Notes under the pieces: generated by a model | The model's database searches: none | The model's input: only the letters and a program-made list of their open reading frames with translations | Told to the model about the DNA's origin: nothing | Shown: positions 52,159 through 53,542 of the stretch, piece by piece | How positions within the stretch are numbered: position 1 is the first letter of the stretch | How the letters are laid out: each line of letters opens with the position of its first letter | Origin: an uncultured Ruminococcus sp. | GTDB lineage: Bacteria; Bacillota; Clostridia; Oscillospirales; Ruminococcaceae | DNA: 53,542 nt | Direction of reading: 5' to 3' | Assembly: GCA_902780695.1 (NCBI GenBank) | Contig: CACZGM010000013.1 | Location: 1 to 53,542, forward strand | Translations under genes and position numbers: made by a program

Positions 52159-53328
52159 TCACTGATCTTCCACGATTATACTTCCCGAATATTCGCTCTC
52201 GGTCGTGTCGGGAGTAGTAGTAACAAACGGTTTTTTTGTCGTTTCATCGCCCGTTGTTTCTTGGGGTGTTTCTGTTTTTCCGGTCTTTTGTGTTTTCTCT
52301 GTTTTTTCGGTTCCGGAGGTCACTTCGGCTTCCTCGGTCTCCTCACCCTCATAGGTACAGGTAGCGGGATCGTAGATCCTGCCGTCCACCATACGTTCAC
52401 AGAGCTGATAGAGTATAGCGTAATATGCTTCCGGGGTAAGATGCACACCGTCATCTGAACCGAGATAATTAGCCTTCAGCTCATTATGAGTATTCTTCAT
52501 CTCATGCGCTACATCGGCATATATCCATTTATCCGTGGAATCAAGGAACTGCTTCAGCGCTATATTGAACTGGTCGATGAACTCGTTACGCACCACATAT
52601 TTTCCGGTTATCCTGCTGAGCGTGGTTGGTGTTATGGACAGCACAATAAGTGTTGAATCCGGCAGAAAGCTCTCTACCTGAGAGAGCAGATTGTTATAGT
52701 TGGCGCAGAACGTCTCCTCGGAAGTCATATTGACATCATTCATTCCCATGGAGAACACTATGTACTCCGGCTTAAGGTCGATAAGCGCGGTAAGTATCGG
52801 CACGGGGTCTTCCCCTGCTTCGATCTTGAATGTATAATCAAAGATGCTGCGTGCCGCGACATCACCCTTTGCGACAACCTGCTCACCCGGCAATATATCG
52901 TATGCTTCAAGTCCGTAGCATATACTGTCACCGACAAATACACATTTTGATATAAATTCCTTATATTCGTCGCTAAGTACAAAATTCTTGTAGTCATCCG
53001 AATACATCGTATATGTACCGCCGGCGGGTGTTGTGGTCGTCTCGGCGTTTGAACCGGTACCCGCAGTCTGCACGGGAGCTGCTTCCGGCTCCGTTTCTTC
53101 TGACGGCTCCGTTTCGGTTTCGGTAGTTGTAGTGGTAGTAGTTGTTTTTACGGTAATTTTCTTTGTTGTGGTCGTTTCCTCCGGGGTTGTAGTTGTTTCC
53201 TGTGTTGCGAGAGCTTCCACAGCCGTTGCCTGTGACGGAAGCGTCTTGGAAATATCATACGCACAGCCCGAAAAAACAAAAGAAGCAGCCAATATTGCCG
53301 CTATATATTTAAAGTGCTTTTTAAGCAT
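52159..53328 (-). CDS. SGNH-hydrolase lipoprotein with Thr-rich linkers
   Basis: A 389-residue lipoprotein: lipobox FSGC at Cys22, a Thr/Glu-rich linker (about 40-105), an SGNH hydrolase domain (about 108-325) and a second Thr/Glu/Lys-rich tail. The nucleophile is in VFVGDSICYG, the Asn block in SMGMNDVNM, and the Asp/His pair in DDGVHLTPE. Similar proteins are surface acetylesterases or lipases; here no substrate can be assigned. It differs from the CE2-like enzyme at 3.5 kb in lacking the N-terminal beta-sandwich and in being exported. Own promoter (TTGACA-17-TAAAAT). Confidence 0.85.
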   Translation of the reverse strand: MLKKHFKYIAAILAASFVFSGCAYDISKTLPSQATAVEALATQETTTTPEETTTTKKITVKTTTTTTTTETETEPSEETEPEAAPVQTAGTGSNAETTTTPAGGTYTMYSDDYKNFVLSDEYKEFISKCVFVGDSICYGLEAYDILPGEQVVAKGDVAARSIFDYTFKIEAGEDPVPILTALIDLKPEYIVFSMGMNDVNMTSEETFCANYNNLLSQVESFLPDSTLIVLSITPTTLSRITGKYVVRNEFIDQFNIALKQFLDSTDKWIYADVAHEMKNTHNELKANYLGSDDGVHLTPEAYYAILYQLCERMVDGRIYDPATCTYEGEETEEAEVTSGTEKTEKTQKTGKTETPQETTGDETTKKPFVTTTPDTTESEYSGSIIVEDQ

Positions 53329-53369
53329 TACATCTCATCGCTTTCAGATAATATATCGTCATCGGCAGA

Positions 53370-53391
53370 AACCGCCCAAAACTGCGGTTTT
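53370..53391 (-). other. Leader hairpin of the SGNH lipoprotein gene
   Basis: AAACCGC and GCGGTTT arms form a 7-bp stem within the predicted leader between the promoter at 53408-53436 and the start codon. Confidence 0.4.
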
Positions 53392-53407
53392 GCGAGTCGA
53401 TAGATTT

Positions 53408-53436
53408 ATTTTAGCACAATTTCTGCGAAATGTCAA
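53408..53436 (-). promoter_or_regulatory. Promoter of the SGNH lipoprotein gene
   Basis: Minus strand TTGACA (53431-53436), 17 bases, TAAAAT (53408-53413). Confidence 0.8.
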
Positions 53437-53493
53437 CATAATGTCATTAATTACATAGACAAAATTTACTGTAAAAAACAAAAATTTTCGGTA

Positions 53494-53522
53494 TTGCAAA
53501 TAATTGTATTATGTGTTATAAT
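53494..53522 (+). promoter_or_regulatory. Promoter reading out of the window
   Basis: TTGCAA at 53494-53499, 17 bases, TATAAT at 53517-53522, pointing to a plus-strand gene beyond the right edge. Confidence 0.7.
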
Positions 53523-53542
53523 AAATAAGTATCTGCTAAAAA

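Overview
The window looks like chromosomal DNA of a fibre-degrading, low-to-mid GC anaerobic Firmicute of the Ruminococcus type (Oscillospiraceae). This is inferred from gene content: cell-attached GH5, GH26, GH43 and CE2-like enzymes, rubrerythrin, a Bacillus-type spoVB-mazG-rqcP-yabP-yabQ-divIC neighbourhood, Lon, SPASM radical SAM enzymes and Thr/Glu-rich lipoprotein linkers. AGGAGG-type ribosome sites and sigma-A promoters with 17-base spacers are frequent. I recognised no rRNA, tRNA, CRISPR, phage or transposase gene.

Layout. 0.1-1.8 kb: folD, a two-helix membrane protein and rubrerythrin. 2-12.3 kb: an accessory block with a GH5 lipoprotein divergent from a CE2-like esterase, a radical SAM/SPASM enzyme coupled to a repeat-bearing lipoprotein, a DUF1538 membrane protein with two PII-like proteins, and a GH43-GH5 pair. 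12.5-18 kb: a ComEA-like protein, lon, engB, a Cys-rich redox protein and an HD-GYP phosphodiesterase. 18-22.7 kb: an ABC exporter operon with an 816-residue extracytoplasmic repeat protein. 23-26.3 kb: a YdjG/YdjH/YdjI-like membrane-stress trio. 26.5-28.8 kb: xylulokinase and a deaminase. 28.9-33.4 kb: the sporulation/division cluster with HU and a 35-residue membrane miniprotein. 33.5-41.3 kb: one long co-directional run (B12-type radical SAM, aroB, a broken aroA, aroC, DUF4364, GH26 mannanase, aldose epimerase). 41.7-46.7 kb: a diguanylate cyclase, then prfB, an rRNA methyltransferase and a CDF transporter. 46.8-53.5 kb: an unknown helical protein, a 1316-residue ligand-sensor/GGDEF/EAL/beta-helix protein, an NRDD-like stub and an SGNH lipoprotein.

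Functional themes. Plant polymer attack at the cell surface (GH5 x2, GH26, CE2, GH43) is joined to sugar entry (xylB, epimerase). Cyclic di-GMP signalling is represented by HD-GYP, GGDEF and GGDEF-EAL proteins. Envelope maintenance is represented by the ABC exporter, the YdjGHI-like trio and SpoVB/DivIC.

The items most worth a second look are the radical SAM + repeat-lipoprotein pair, the beta-helix c-di-GMP protein, a roughly 200-bp dispersed intergenic element whose two copies show compensatory changes in two hairpins, and the frameshifted aroA inside an otherwise intact shikimate set.
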